From: Paraeggerthella hongkongensis
Lineage (GTDB): Bacteria > Actinomycetota > Coriobacteriia > Coriobacteriales > Eggerthellaceae
Length of the DNA: 64,000 bases
Direction of reading: 5' to 3'
NCBI RefSeq assembly: GCF_003340345.1
Contig: NZ_PPTQ01000005.1
Span: 88,322 to 152,321, forward strand
The translations under genes and the position numbers were made by a program. Under the pieces are notes generated by a model, which worked only from the letters and a program-made list of their open reading frames with translations, did not search any database and was not told where the DNA came from. Shown one piece after another: positions 11,001-18,969 of this stretch. Each line of letters opens with the position of its first letter. Position 1 is the first letter of the stretch.

Positions 11001-12569
11001 CGCTTCGTTTATCTTGAGGCCCTGCCCGAAACGGCAAACGGAAAGGTGGATCGCGGGCGCCTTCCCGATCCGGACGCGAGCGCTTGCGCGACGACGGCCG
11101 AGCCTTCCCGCCCGCTTTCCGGCGCGCCTGAGAAGCGGGCGTATTCGGCCGAGGAACGACGGCTCCTGCGCGCGATCGAGCACGTCCTGGGAGTGCGCGG
11201 CGTCGGCCTGACCGACAACGTGTTCGATCTGGGAGGCGACTCCTTGGCGGTCATCTCCATCCAGGCGCGGCTCGCCCCGCACGGGTGGACGCTGCGCACG
11301 CAGGATTTCTACGATGCCGATACCATCGGGGATCTGCTCGCACGTGCGCACATGCCTGGCGCGAAGAGCGTTTCCGAGCATCAGCAGAACACGGGCGGAA
11401 GCGCATCGGATCGTCGTTTAGCCGATCGAAGCGAAGCGGCGGCATCGGTTGCGCGCAATGCGGCAGCGGCTTGCGAAAAGCCCGTTGCCGCATGTTCTCT
11501 CGACCGTGTGCTTGTAACGGGAGCGACCGGGTTTCTGGGCGCCCATGTGGTGGCGGAGCTTTTAGCTGCGGGCGCGGGGGAGGTGCTTTGCCTGGTGCGC
11601 GCCGCCGACGACGTCGAGGCGCAGGTGCGCCTCGATCATGCACTGGCAGCTTACGGGATGGACTTTGCCCCTGCGGTCCGCGCCGTGCGTGGAGACGTGT
11701 CGAAAGACGATCGCGGTTTGGCTGCGTCGCTCGGTGCGATCGACGCGGTGTTTCACTGCGCAGCCATCACCGACCATGTTGGTCGGCGCGAGGAGTACGA
11801 ACGCGTCAACGTCGAGGGCACGCGTCGCATGCTGGAGCTGGCCGCTATGCTGGAAGCGCAGTTCATGCACGTGTCGACGATGAGCGTGGCCGGCAGGGGC
11901 GGTGCGCTGTTCGACGAGCGATCGTTCGACGTGGGGCAAGACGTCGATTTCAACGAATACGCTCGAAGCAAGTACCGGGCTGAGGCCGTCGTGCTCGACG
12001 CTTTCGCGAAGGGCGCTGCGGGTCGCGTGTTTCGCGTGGGGAATCTGACGGGCCGCGCTCGTGACGGGGCGTTTCAGCGCGACGTTCATCGCAACGCCTT
12101 CGCGATGCGCATTGCCGCTTACGCCCGTTTGGGATGCTATCCTGAAAGCCTGGCCGAACGGTTCGAGATGACGCCCGTCGACTCCTGCGCGCGCTCCATC
12201 GTGCTTTTGGCAACGTGCGACTCGCATTGCATTGCGCACGTATGCAGCGATCGGCAGATCGACGTCAAGGAGCTTGCCGCGCTTTTGCGGCGTTGCGGCC
12301 ACCCTGTTGAGCCGGTGTCTGACCAGGCGTTTGCCCAGCGCGTTTCCGAACGCCTGAACAGCGAGTTCAAAAGCTTGTTCGGCATCGTTCGGGATGTTGT
12401 GGAACGCCCTGCCGCCCAACCCACCGAGGCGTCGGTGGCGGCCACGTGCGCTGCGTTGCAGGCGAAGGGCTTTTCCTGGCCGGACCCCGATGCGGCGTAC
12501 TTCGCCCCTTACTTCGCTCAGATTCAAGCCGCCGTCGAGGCTTCGGGCCCCGTTCGAGAAAGGAGCTAA
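5049..12569 (+). CDS. Non-ribosomal peptide synthetase, C-A-T-C-A-T-reductase, two modules
   Basis: A 2506-residue megasynthase; an alternative GTG start at 4959 would add 30 residues. Domains in order: C1 (about 5-440, HHIISDG at 133); A1 (about 460-940, YTSGSTGTPKG near 628, YGPTE at 769); T1 (Ser near 1013 in GGDSL); C2 (about 1060-1490, HHAVCDQ at 1192, with Gln in place of the usual Gly); A2 (YTSGSTGVPKG near 1667, YGPTE at 1809); T2 (Ser 2065); and a C-terminal short-chain-dehydrogenase-type thioester reductase (TGATGFLG near 2157, Y2304-ARS-K). There is no thioesterase or epimerase. It should join two amino acids, probably after N-acylation by the upstream ligase and carrier, and release them by NAD(P)H reduction as an aldehyde or alcohol. 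The histidine-kinase start follows its stop after one base. Confidence 0.93.
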   Translation: MAGRYPLTHPQSRIWHVEQSHPGTSMWNNAGTLKIRGRLDFDLLDKAIQLFLEANESLRLRICLVDGQPMQYVAAHRPVHIDRLDFSSTGVKGLYEWDVRQTQAPMSLIDSPLYYFALAKTAPDEGYLYAKMHHIISDGVSFVVFANEVMDWYDMLLRGETPVPRPAISYLDYVEEERLYRESKRFAYDEAYWLKRFSDFSDATLLKPRTSDCFATKAKRKACVLSAELSTAVRGFCKEHRVSVFALLLSAFSVYLNRVLGKEDLVISAPVSNRTFAGSSERFGMYVSTVPVRVAVDNERAFLDFAEGVSNEWFSVLKHQRYPYDVLMEKIRERRPDIDQLYDISLSYQVGTFETKKRCFSYEGRWHFSGHQASSLNIHWNDRENNGRFVLDYDYLSPLFAAKEVDFIHEHLCNIVADAVAHPEKRLFELAMVSAEERDKVLYRFNDTDDGFERTDLVSLWKRRVAEGPCEPALTYRGRSWTAADLDRASDEVGNVLANAGVAPGDVVALALPRSDVYYAAMLGALKAGAAFMPIDPSLPEERVRYMLNESGTRFALVGPGDLEDRQKGALLSVPVASLRAEELVRRVSCVRSEAAAGKSRCLEGAASEGICAARRFPDPGQAAYLIYTSGSTGTPKGVVVEHAQIAHFVLSMRAVWGRTPGGRMLCVGPVSFDINIMEAAVGLFSNRTLVVADDRQADYPDDLCALMGKERVDLMMVTPGRMEMILSAQAGAHALRGVREIGLGADVLPPELLRRIQQVTSSCVTNFYGPTEVTIAATCCDVTGRVDVNIGRPMNGVRVYILDPHLNPVPIGVPGELYVGGAGVSRGYVARAELTAERFVPSPFVEGERLYRTGDVGRWYPLGEIQFLGRIDRQVKIRGYRVELGEIQNRLLQLEGIRSAAVVAHDEQDGRKSLCAYVAGDCVPPAARMKAHLSESLPFYMVPSCFVELDELPLTTSEKLDVRRLPKPQREAVGARSFETNTQRKLAELWEGILGMGCVRPDDHFFEIGGDSLSIVRMIAAVADAFDANIDLVDVYRDPTLAACAALIDRAEASYCKPVKPVAARRYYPATSTQQRMVLAASEAPDSVAYNVPALFVFEGMLDEDRLKAALEKLLARHAVLRTSLHVRDGAIVQRVHRSVEVPYESVACADARIAACAKRRVRPFDVSSAPLMRLVSIRTPRRHALLFDFHHAVCDQAGLRIVLDDFAALYQGDALPPLAVDYKDCAVWLEGRLASDALEQHAAYWRERLSGDLPVLALPTERPRTGERKGATCEARIAASALASLHALVRSQKATMATALMTVFGLVLSRTALQDEVVIGMPVENRMQPAMQHTAGAFINTVPVRCAFSDGQTVRACFDAVHRALSEAVSHQDYPFECIVADAGAARQRGRNPLFDAMLVFGKDQVNLTLEGVSATPRFVDVATAKLDVTLFAYEAADGLTFRLEYDRNLFSAAAARRMLDRFVHTAATLFEAPDEGVARVSVLPLEEYQLVTSGFAGDKVPVRNRPLCAWVEDLADQRPCDEAVVASDGRLTFSGLDRQADCIACALAEAGAGPGTLVAVMMRRSAALLPALFGVMKAGAAYVPVDPTYPADRKALMLADSGARLVLVDRQTCDACPEVPSAAARVVVEDALLARASLDSARARSERMRRCAEAKPDDPAYVIYTSGSTGVPKGSLLTRAGVANLRDAMASCIGYRPAWTAVSVTTMSFDIFVADALLPLTYGCRTVLADEEELRQPRLLTGLIERERVDFLQATPSRMQIMVRDQAFVQAASRLSTVVLAGEKPPLPLVRTCKRIMPGARLKNGYGPTEVTVYTSFQDMTDCAYVSIGRPIANTRVYVLDEALRPVPVGTYGEAYIAGAGVSPGYIGRPDLNESRFLPDPFHEGSVMYRSGDVCRYDEHGELFIAGRVDHQVKVRGLRIEPGEIEAALCALDGIAEAVVVAHGAGERKQLVAYYTASEPHEVSRLRSALAAQLPSFLVPARFVYLEALPETANGKVDRGRLPDPDASACATTAEPSRPLSGAPEKRAYSAEERRLLRAIEHVLGVRGVGLTDNVFDLGGDSLAVISIQARLAPHGWTLRTQDFYDADTIGDLLARAHMPGAKSVSEHQQNTGGSASDRRLADRSEAAASVARNAAAACEKPVAACSLDRVLVTGATGFLGAHVVAELLAAGAGEVLCLVRAADDVEAQVRLDHALAAYGMDFAPAVRAVRGDVSKDDRGLAASLGAIDAVFHCAAITDHVGRREEYERVNVEGTRRMLELAAMLEAQFMHVSTMSVAGRGGALFDERSFDVGQDVDFNEYARSKYRAEAVVLDAFAKGAAGRVFRVGNLTGRARDGAFQRDVHRNAFAMRIAAYARLGCYPESLAERFEMTPVDSCARSIVLLATCDSHCIAHVCSDRQIDVKELAALLRRCGHPVEPVSDQAFAQRVSERLNSEFKSLFGIVRDVVERPAAQPTEASVAATCAALQAKGFSWPDPDAAYFAPYFAQIQAAVEASGPVRERS

Positions 12570-12570
12570 C

Positions 12571-14388
12571 GTGGACGCTGCTTCCGCAATCGTGTTGACG
12601 GTGGTTCTCATCGCGCTGGTCGCCATGCTGTGCTACGTGGCGTTCGCCAAAGAGAAGAAAACGCTTCACTACCTGTTCATCACCATCATCATCGAGCTGA
12701 TCGTGTGGAATACGGCGGTGCTCGGCGGCAAGTACGTTGCCGCCGATCCGGGGCTTTCCGTGTTCGTTGACAACTTCGCCTACTTTGGGGCCGCATTTGT
12801 GCCGGTCACCATGCTGCTGCTGGGTTTGGCGTACCAGAAAAGCTTCAAAGGCTTTTCGAAGGCTTACGGGCTGCTGTTCGTGTTTCCCGTTATCACGATG
12901 GTTGTGATATTCACGAACGACTTCCACCATCTTTTCTACCTTTCGTACACGCCGGGCGTGGGGTACGTGCAGGGGCCGTACTTCGTGTTCTACGCCCTGT
13001 ATTCGTACGCGTGCCTGTTCACCGGCATGGGGCTGCTGTGCTATACCGCCATCAAAACCTCGGGCGTGCTTTCGCTTCAGGCGCTGCTCAACGTTGCGGC
13101 TGCGCTTATTCCCACGGTCACGAACATCTGCTACACGCTGCACGTTCCCGGCTTCTACGTGTACACCACGCCGGTTGCGTTCACCATCACCGTGCTGCTT
13201 TACATTGTGTCGCTGTTTCGATTCGGCTTCCTTAAAACCGTTCCCATTGCCACGCAAACCGTCATCAATCGCATTTCGGACTGTTTCGTGGTCATTGATC
13301 GCGAACTCCGCATGCTCGATTGCAACGAATCGTTCACGCGCCAGTTCTACGATCGATCGAACGCCCAGAAAAAAGCGAAGCTCGACGATTTGCTGATCGG
13401 CATGGGATTGTCCGCCGACCAGGTTGTCTCCGTTCGTTGGAACACTGCGGTTGCCTTCGAGTCCGGCCGTTTGCAAACGGCCGACCTTGCCGTCGAAACG
13501 GGCGAAGGTCCTTTGTTCTACACGGTTGAGTACACGCCTTTGTCGGAGAGCTTGTCGTATCCGGCGCTCGTGCTGTTGTTCAAAGACGTCACGCAGCACG
13601 TGCTTGACCTGCAGGCGCTGCGCGACAATCAAGATATCCTGCTTGAGCGGGAGCGCTTGGCTTCGCTCGGGCAGATGATCGGCGGGATCGCACACAATCT
13701 CAAAAGCCCCATTCTGGCTATTTCGGGAGGAATCGACCAGGTGCAATGGCTGGTGTCGGAGTATCGCGACTCGGTAGGGGACCAGGAGGTTACCGACGAC
13801 GACCATCGCGAGATCGCCCGCGATATGGACGAGTGGCTTGCGAAGATGAAGATCCAGCTTTCGTACATGTCCGACATCATATCCACCGTCAAGGGGCAGG
13901 CAGCCCAATTCAGCGAGGACTCCTCGCATCCGTTCACCGTTGGCGAGGTGCTGAAGCGAACGCAGATACTCATGCAGCATTCGCTCGTGAAGGGCGGATG
14001 CACGCTGGAAACCGAGGTGAACGTCAATCGTGAGCAGGTGGTGTTCGGCGACGTGAACAGTCTTGTCCAGATTCTAGATAACGTCATCGACAATGCCATC
14101 CATGCGTATAATGGGGATGGTGGCACGATTAAGCTGAACGTGGAGCCGGTCGAGGACGGCGTGCGGTTCTCCGTTTCCGATCAAGGGGCGGGCATTGCGC
14201 CCGACGTTCAAAAGCTCCTGTTCAAAGAGATGACGACAACAAGGGGCAAGCATGGGACCGGGCTTGGCCTGTACATGTCCTACAGTACGGTAAAAGGCAT
14301 GTTCCGCGGCAGCATGTGGTTCGAAACACAGCCGGGCGCGGGCACCACGTTCTTCATTCAGATTCCTTTGGCAGGAAAGCGAGGGTAG
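12571..14388 (+). CDS. 7TM sensor histidine kinase co-transcribed with the NRPS
   Basis: A 605-residue membrane kinase starting at GTG 12571, six bases after AGGAG and one base after the NRPS stop. The N-terminal 220 residues form about seven hydrophobic helices, resembling the 7TM sensor region of some histidine kinases. A PAS-like segment follows (ISDCFVVIDRELRMLDCNES). The kinase core has H375 in GGIAHNLKSP, the N box DNVIDNAIHAY near 503, and GTGLGLY near 562. The response-regulator gene starts 6 bp downstream. The ligand is unknown. The position suggests that it senses the peptide product or a membrane-soluble cue tied to it; this is inference. Confidence 0.88.
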   Translation: MDAASAIVLTVVLIALVAMLCYVAFAKEKKTLHYLFITIIIELIVWNTAVLGGKYVAADPGLSVFVDNFAYFGAAFVPVTMLLLGLAYQKSFKGFSKAYGLLFVFPVITMVVIFTNDFHHLFYLSYTPGVGYVQGPYFVFYALYSYACLFTGMGLLCYTAIKTSGVLSLQALLNVAAALIPTVTNICYTLHVPGFYVYTTPVAFTITVLLYIVSLFRFGFLKTVPIATQTVINRISDCFVVIDRELRMLDCNESFTRQFYDRSNAQKKAKLDDLLIGMGLSADQVVSVRWNTAVAFESGRLQTADLAVETGEGPLFYTVEYTPLSESLSYPALVLLFKDVTQHVLDLQALRDNQDILLERERLASLGQMIGGIAHNLKSPILAISGGIDQVQWLVSEYRDSVGDQEVTDDDHREIARDMDEWLAKMKIQLSYMSDIISTVKGQAAQFSEDSSHPFTVGEVLKRTQILMQHSLVKGGCTLETEVNVNREQVVFGDVNSLVQILDNVIDNAIHAYNGDGGTIKLNVEPVEDGVRFSVSDQGAGIAPDVQKLLFKEMTTTRGKHGTGLGLYMSYSTVKGMFRGSMWFETQPGAGTTFFIQIPLAGKRG

Positions 14389-14394
14389 CATTGT

Positions 14395-15915
14395 ATGCGC
14401 AAGCGGCGTAGTCGGGAGGTTTCCGAGGAATACCGTATTATGGTCGTCGATGACGAAGAGGGGATCATCGACACCGTTGTTGCCATGGTGAATCGCAGCG
14501 GATACTGGTGCAAGGGGTTCACCAATCCGCTTGAAGCGCTCGAGGAGCTTGAGCGCGAGCACTACGACCTGCTCATCCTCGACTATTTTATGCAGCCCAT
14601 TCACGGCGACGAGGTGGTCGAGCGCATTCGCAAGACCGATTACGAGCTGTACATACTTCTTCTGACCGGGCATAAAGAGCTTGCGCCGCCGGTGAGCACG
14701 CTCAAGTCTTTGGCTATTCAGGCGTATTGCGAGAAAAGCGACCGCACCGACCAGCTGCAGCTGTTGGTGGAATCCGGCGTCAAGTCCATCAGCCAGATGC
14801 GCACCATAAAGCAGTTCCAGGAAGGGCTCAACAGCATTTTGGGCGCCGTCCCCAAAATCTACCAGCTTCAGCCCATCGGCAACATACTCGAGGAGATTCT
14901 TCGTCAGATCCTGCCCTTGGTCAACGGCGAGGACGCGTTCATTCTCATAGACGAGCTGCCCGAGTCGTTCGATCCTGCGGCGGGCACGGGCTCTCAAGAG
15001 CGCAAGAGCATCTTCTGCGGCATCGGCGCGTACCGCGGCTCGGTGGATTCGTTCACCAGCCTTTTGGATCACGATCTCATGGAGGCCGTCGGCCGCGCGC
15101 GCACGGATTGCGCGCTCGTGCATGCTCCCGAGGGCGTGGTGCTGCCGCTGTGCGACGAGCAGAAGCGCTCGCTCGGGGTGATTTACGCGCGCAACGTGTC
15201 GAGCGAGTACGGCATCAAGCTTTTGGAGATTTACGCCCATCAAGCTGCATCGTCTATCAGCAACGCGTTTCTGCATTCGCTCGTCAATATCAAAAACGAA
15301 GAACTGCATGACACGTACGCGCAGCTCAAGCAGCGGTACATGGATACGGTCGAGGTGCTGCGCCTGGCGGTCGACGCGAAAGACGAGTACACGCGCGGCC
15401 ACTCCGATCGCGTGGCGGCCTTGGCGGTGGAGATCGGTCGAGCGTACGGGTTCGACGCCGATGCGCTCGAAGAGCTGCGGGTGGCCGGCCTGTTCCACGA
15501 CATCGGCAAGATCGGGACCGCCGACGATATCCTGCTCAAAACCGACACGCTCGACGATGCCGAGTACGAAGAGATCAAGCGTCATCCCATGAAGGGAGCC
15601 ATGATCTTGTCGGCCGTGTCGATGTTCGAGAGCATTGTGCCCGTGATCAGGCACCATCACGAGCGTTACGACGGACGGGGCTATCCTGACGGCATCGCCG
15701 GTCAGGACATCGAGCTGAACGCGCGCATTATCGCGGTGGCGGATGCGTTCGATGCCATGACCTCGGATCGCCAGTATCGGGCGCATCTTTCGTTCGAAGA
15801 TGCGGTGCAGCAGCTGCGCGACGGCGCGGGCACCCAGTTCGATCCCTCCGTGGTCGATTGCATGCTTCGCCTGATCGAGACGCAGCCGAGAATCTTGCAC
15901 ATCGTGCGTCGTTAG
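14395..15915 (+). CDS. Response regulator with HD-GYP output domain
   Basis: A 506-residue protein: N-terminal receiver domain (DDEE acidic pocket, phosphoacceptor D63 in LLILDY), a GAF-like middle region (about 150-320), and a C-terminal HD-GYP domain (FHDIGKIG with H368-D369, HHHERYDGRGYPDG with GYP at 429-431). HD-GYP proteins usually hydrolyse cyclic di-GMP or related dinucleotides. No diguanylate cyclase is encoded in the window. The gene follows the histidine kinase by 6 bp and closes the NRPS operon, so phosphorylation by that kinase is the natural reading. There is no DNA-binding domain, so any feedback on transcription would be indirect. Confidence 0.9.
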   Translation: MRKRRSREVSEEYRIMVVDDEEGIIDTVVAMVNRSGYWCKGFTNPLEALEELEREHYDLLILDYFMQPIHGDEVVERIRKTDYELYILLLTGHKELAPPVSTLKSLAIQAYCEKSDRTDQLQLLVESGVKSISQMRTIKQFQEGLNSILGAVPKIYQLQPIGNILEEILRQILPLVNGEDAFILIDELPESFDPAAGTGSQERKSIFCGIGAYRGSVDSFTSLLDHDLMEAVGRARTDCALVHAPEGVVLPLCDEQKRSLGVIYARNVSSEYGIKLLEIYAHQAASSISNAFLHSLVNIKNEELHDTYAQLKQRYMDTVEVLRLAVDAKDEYTRGHSDRVAALAVEIGRAYGFDADALEELRVAGLFHDIGKIGTADDILLKTDTLDDAEYEEIKRHPMKGAMILSAVSMFESIVPVIRHHHERYDGRGYPDGIAGQDIELNARIIAVADAFDAMTSDRQYRAHLSFEDAVQQLRDGAGTQFDPSVVDCMLRLIETQPRILHIVRR

Positions 15916-16035
15916 CTTGCTTTGGCGCGCGGCGTTGCTGGCGTATCCAGGCGCGCGCCGTGCTCGTCGGCCTTCTGGCAGGCGGGCGGGCGCGCCGGTT
16001 CACCTGGATGTCGGCTTTGGTGCGTAATTAAGTAA

Positions 16036-16064
16036 TTGTAATTCTGAACTGGGCAAACGATAAA
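16036..16064 (+). promoter_or_regulatory. Candidate pst promoter in an AT-rich island
   Basis: TTGTAA (16036-16041) and GATAAA (16059-16064) are 17 bp apart in the only AT-rich stretch of the 283-bp gap before pstS. The leader would be about 125 nt. I could not recognise a PhoB box; a GTTCACC word at about 15999 is the nearest hint. Confidence 0.35.
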
Positions 16065-16198
16065 CTTTACAGAGTTTTAACCCGCATCCGACATTCCTTT
16101 GATGCTTCAACTTCATCATGTTCTTTGCAACGGGCCGGAAGGCCCGTACTACTGCAACGAGCAATGCGCTCGAGGGGCGCATCGAAGGAAGGAAGAGC

Positions 16199-17098
16199 AT
16201 GAAGAAGCGTTTGGTTATGGCGGTGAGCGCGGCGGCGCTGGCGCTGGGTCTGTTCGGGTTGTTCGGCTGCGCGTCGGGCGACGGCGGTGCGGCTGACGGC
16301 GAAAGCTCGTCGTCTCCGTCGGGCGCGGTTTCCGTGTACTCGCGCGAGGACGGCTCTGGCACGCGCGGCGCGTTCGTCGAGCTGCTTGGCATCGAGGAGA
16401 AGGACTCGAGCGGCAAGAAGGTTGACATGACCACGCCTTCGGCGGCCATCACGAACTCCACGTCCGTCATGATGACTTCCGTGTCCGGCGACAAGAACGG
16501 CATCGGGTACATTTCTCTGGGTTCCCTGAACGACACGGTGAAGGCCCTTGACATCGATGGCGCCCAGCCCACGGCCGAAAACGTGAAGAGCGGCGAGTAC
16601 AAGGTTGCCCGTCCCTTCAACATCGTGACGAAGGACGGCCTGTCCGACGTGGCTCAGGATTTCGTGGCTTACATCATGAGCGCTGACGGCCAGAAGGTCG
16701 TCGAAGAGAACGGCTTTATCTCGGTTGCCGACAGCGCTTCCGCCTACAAGGCTTCCGGCAAGTCCGGCAAGATCGTCATCGCGGGCTCTTCTTCGGTGAC
16801 TCCGGTCATGGAGAAGCTGGCCGAGGCTTACAAGGCGCTCAACTCCGGCGTGACCATCGAGGTGAACCAGTCCGATTCCACCACCGGCGTCAACATGGCT
16901 ACGGAAGGCACCTGCGACATCGGCATGGTCTCCCGTGAGCTGAAGGACTCCGAGACCGGCGTCAAGGCGACGGTCATCGCGCAGGACGGCATCGCCATCA
17001 TCGTGAACAACGGCTCTACGGTGGACGGCCTTACTTCCGATCAAGTGAAGGGCATCTACACCGGCCAGCTGACCACGTGGGAAGACGCGCTGGCCTAA
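16199..17098 (+). CDS. pstS: Phosphate-binding lipoprotein PstS with swapped halves
   Basis: A 299-residue lipoprotein: signal peptide, lipobox LFGC with Cys24, then a Ser/Gly linker. It binds phosphate outside the membrane for the PstCAB transporter. Motifs normally found in the C-terminal half (SREDGSGTRGAF, GYISLGSLNDTVKAL, RPFNIV) come first. Those normally N-terminal (IVIAGSSSVTPVMEKLAEAY, DIGMVSRELKD, IAQDGIAIIVN, GIYTGQLTTWED) come last, so the fold appears circularly permuted. I recall the same order in streptococcal PstS. ATG 16199 follows GGAAGGA and is the only start that gives a proper signal peptide. Confidence 0.92.
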   Translation: MKKRLVMAVSAAALALGLFGLFGCASGDGGAADGESSSSPSGAVSVYSREDGSGTRGAFVELLGIEEKDSSGKKVDMTTPSAAITNSTSVMMTSVSGDKNGIGYISLGSLNDTVKALDIDGAQPTAENVKSGEYKVARPFNIVTKDGLSDVAQDFVAYIMSADGQKVVEENGFISVADSASAYKASGKSGKIVIAGSSSVTPVMEKLAEAYKALNSGVTIEVNQSDSTTGVNMATEGTCDIGMVSRELKDSETGVKATVIAQDGIAIIVNNGSTVDGLTSDQVKGIYTGQLTTWEDALA

Positions 17099-17128
17099 GG
17101 GCGAGCGACGTAATCGAGTAGGACTCGC

Positions 17129-18001
17129 ATGTCTCGCGTACACATCAAAGAAGGCATTGCGAAGGCGCTGTTCGTAGCTGCCGCGGGGATCTCGATCCTC
17201 GCGGTGGCCCTTATCTGCGTCTTCCTTTTTGCGAACGGCGTACCGGCTATCGCGCAGATCGGCCTTCCGGAATTTCTCTTCGGTACAACGTGGCGTCCGG
17301 CCAACGATATCTACGGCATCTTCCCCATGATCGTGGGCAGCGTATACGTAACGGCGGGCGCTATGGTGGTGGGCGTCCCTACGGGGCTTCTGTGCGCCAT
17401 CTTCCTGTCCCGCTTCGCCAGCGGCAAGATCGCGGCGGTGCTCAAGCCGGGCGTGGAGCTTTTGGCGGGCATTCCGTCGGTCGTGTACGGCTTCTTCGGC
17501 CTGGTGATCATCGTGCCGTTCATTCGCGCTAACGCCCCGGCCGACGCTCCGGGCAACGGTTTGTCCTTGCTGGCGGCTGCCGTGCTTCTGGGCATCATGA
17601 TCCTGCCCACTATCATCACCGTCGCGCAAAGCGCGCTCGACGCCGTTCCCAAGAAGTACTACGAAGGAGCGCTCGCTTTAGGCGCGGACCATGAACGTAC
17701 GGTGTTTCGCGTTATCGTGCCCGCCGCCGTGTCCGGCATCATGGCCGCGGTGGTGCTGGGTGTGGGCCGCGCCATCGGCGAGACCATGGCCGTCATCATG
17801 GTCGCCGGCAACCAAACGCTCATTCCCGAGAGCATATTCAGCGGCGTGCGCACCATGACGGCGAACATCGTGCTGGAGATGGGCTACGCCGCCGACCTGC
17901 ACCGCGGTGCGCTTGTTGCCACCGGCGTGGTGCTGTTCGTGTTCGTCTTGCTCATCACCATGTTGTTCAACGTCATCAAGAAGCGGGGTGAGATGAGGTA
18001 A
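17129..18001 (+). CDS. pstC: Phosphate ABC transporter permease PstC
   Basis: A 290-residue inner-membrane permease with about six helices. The cytoplasmic coupling loop reads AQSALDAVPKKYYEGALALGADHERTV (residues about 170-196), a typical EAA-type motif contacting the ATPase. With PstA it forms the channel that imports phosphate handed over by PstS. It starts 30 bp after pstS and its stop overlaps the ATG of pstA by one base. The family assignment is secure; PstC versus PstA is decided by order and by the upstream SVVYGFFGLV segment. Confidence 0.92.
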   Translation: MSRVHIKEGIAKALFVAAAGISILAVALICVFLFANGVPAIAQIGLPEFLFGTTWRPANDIYGIFPMIVGSVYVTAGAMVVGVPTGLLCAIFLSRFASGKIAAVLKPGVELLAGIPSVVYGFFGLVIIVPFIRANAPADAPGNGLSLLAAAVLLGIMILPTIITVAQSALDAVPKKYYEGALALGADHERTVFRVIVPAAVSGIMAAVVLGVGRAIGETMAVIMVAGNQTLIPESIFSGVRTMTANIVLEMGYAADLHRGALVATGVVLFVFVLLITMLFNVIKKRGEMR

Positions 18002-18969
18002 TGGCACCGAAATTGACTATTGCCTACGAATCCGGCGATGCGAGCCCCGTTGCGCCGTCCAATCCAAACGACCGCATCGACGCCTTGTTCGCAGCCGCGG
18101 AAACCCGCCATGGCAAAACCCGCCGCATCGTATCCGCCCTTCTGCGTTGGGTGGTGTACTTGGGCGCGTTGGTCACAGCCGCGGTGCTCTTGTTCCTGGT
18201 GGGCTATATTCTGGTGAACGGCGTACCGTACCTCACGCCGAGCCTGTTCGCATGGGAGTACACGTCCGATAACGTCTCGCTTATGCCGGCGCTGGTGAAC
18301 ACCCTGGTCATGGCTGGTCTTTCGCTGGTCATGGCGGTGCCTGTCGGCGTGGGGTCGGCAATCTATTTGGTGGAATACGCGAAGCGCGGCAGCAGGTTCG
18401 TGCAGATCGTGCGCACGACCACCGAAACGTTGCAGGGCATTCCCTCCATTATCTACGGCTTGTTCGGCATGCTGTTCTTCGTGACGGCCCTGCAATGGGG
18501 GCTGTCCCTTATAGCGGGCGCGTGCACGCTGGCCATCATGGTGCTTCCCGTGGTCATGCGCACCACCGAAGAGGCGCTGCTGGCCGTTCCCGACGCCTAT
18601 CGCGAAGGCGGTTTCGGCTTAGGGGCCGGTCGCCTGCGCACGGTGTTTCGCTGCGTGCTGCCCACGGCCGTTCCGGGTATTCTGGGCGGCGTTATTTTGG
18701 CGCTCGGCCGCTGCGTCGGCGAGGTGGCGGCTCTTATCTTCACGGCGGGCTCCATTGCTCAGATCCCCAATTTCCTGGATGCGGGCGCCATGGCCGTGTT
18801 CGATTCAACGCGCACGCTGGCCGTGCACATGTACGTGCTTGCCAGCGAGGGCCTGCACGTGAACGAAACGTACGCTACGGCGGTGGTCTTGCTGATCATG
18901 GTGGTGCTGCTCAACTTGATGGCCACCTTCGCCGCGAAGAAGATGAACAAGGGAGGCAAAGATGATTAA
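18001..18969 (+). CDS. pstA: Phosphate ABC transporter permease PstA
   Basis: A 322-residue permease. It has a 40-residue hydrophilic N-terminal extension before the first helix, and the family signature [15 protein letters not shown]. The EAA-like loop is [29 protein letters not shown]. It pairs with PstC as the second membrane subunit. It overlaps pstC by one base and pstB by 8 bases, which indicates translational coupling within pstSCAB. Confidence 0.92.
   Translation: MAPKLTIAYESGDASPVAPSNPNDRIDALFAAAETRHGKTRRIVSALLRWVVYLGALVTAAVLLFLVGYILVNGVPYLTPSLFAWEYTSDNVSLMPALVNTLVMAGLSLVMAVPVGVGSAIYLVEYAKRGSRFVQIVRTTTETLQGIPSIIYGLFGMLFFVTALQWGLSLIAGACTLAIMVLPVVMRTTEEALLAVPDAYREGGFGLGAGRLRTVFRCVLPTAVPGILGGVILALGRCVGEVAALIFTAGSIAQIPNFLDAGAMAVFDSTRTLAVHMYVLASEGLHVNETYATAVVLLIMVVLLNLMATFAAKKMNKGGKDD

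Noticed and set aside
14074-15900. 608-codon minus-strand open frame opposite the kinase/HD-GYP genes
   Set aside because: It overlaps two motif-complete genes and shows no recognisable domain.
15916-16035. GGCGCGCG/CGCGCGCC hairpin as terminator of the NRPS operon
   Set aside because: The arms are 8 bp and 20 nt apart with no T tract; too weak to call in such GC-rich DNA.
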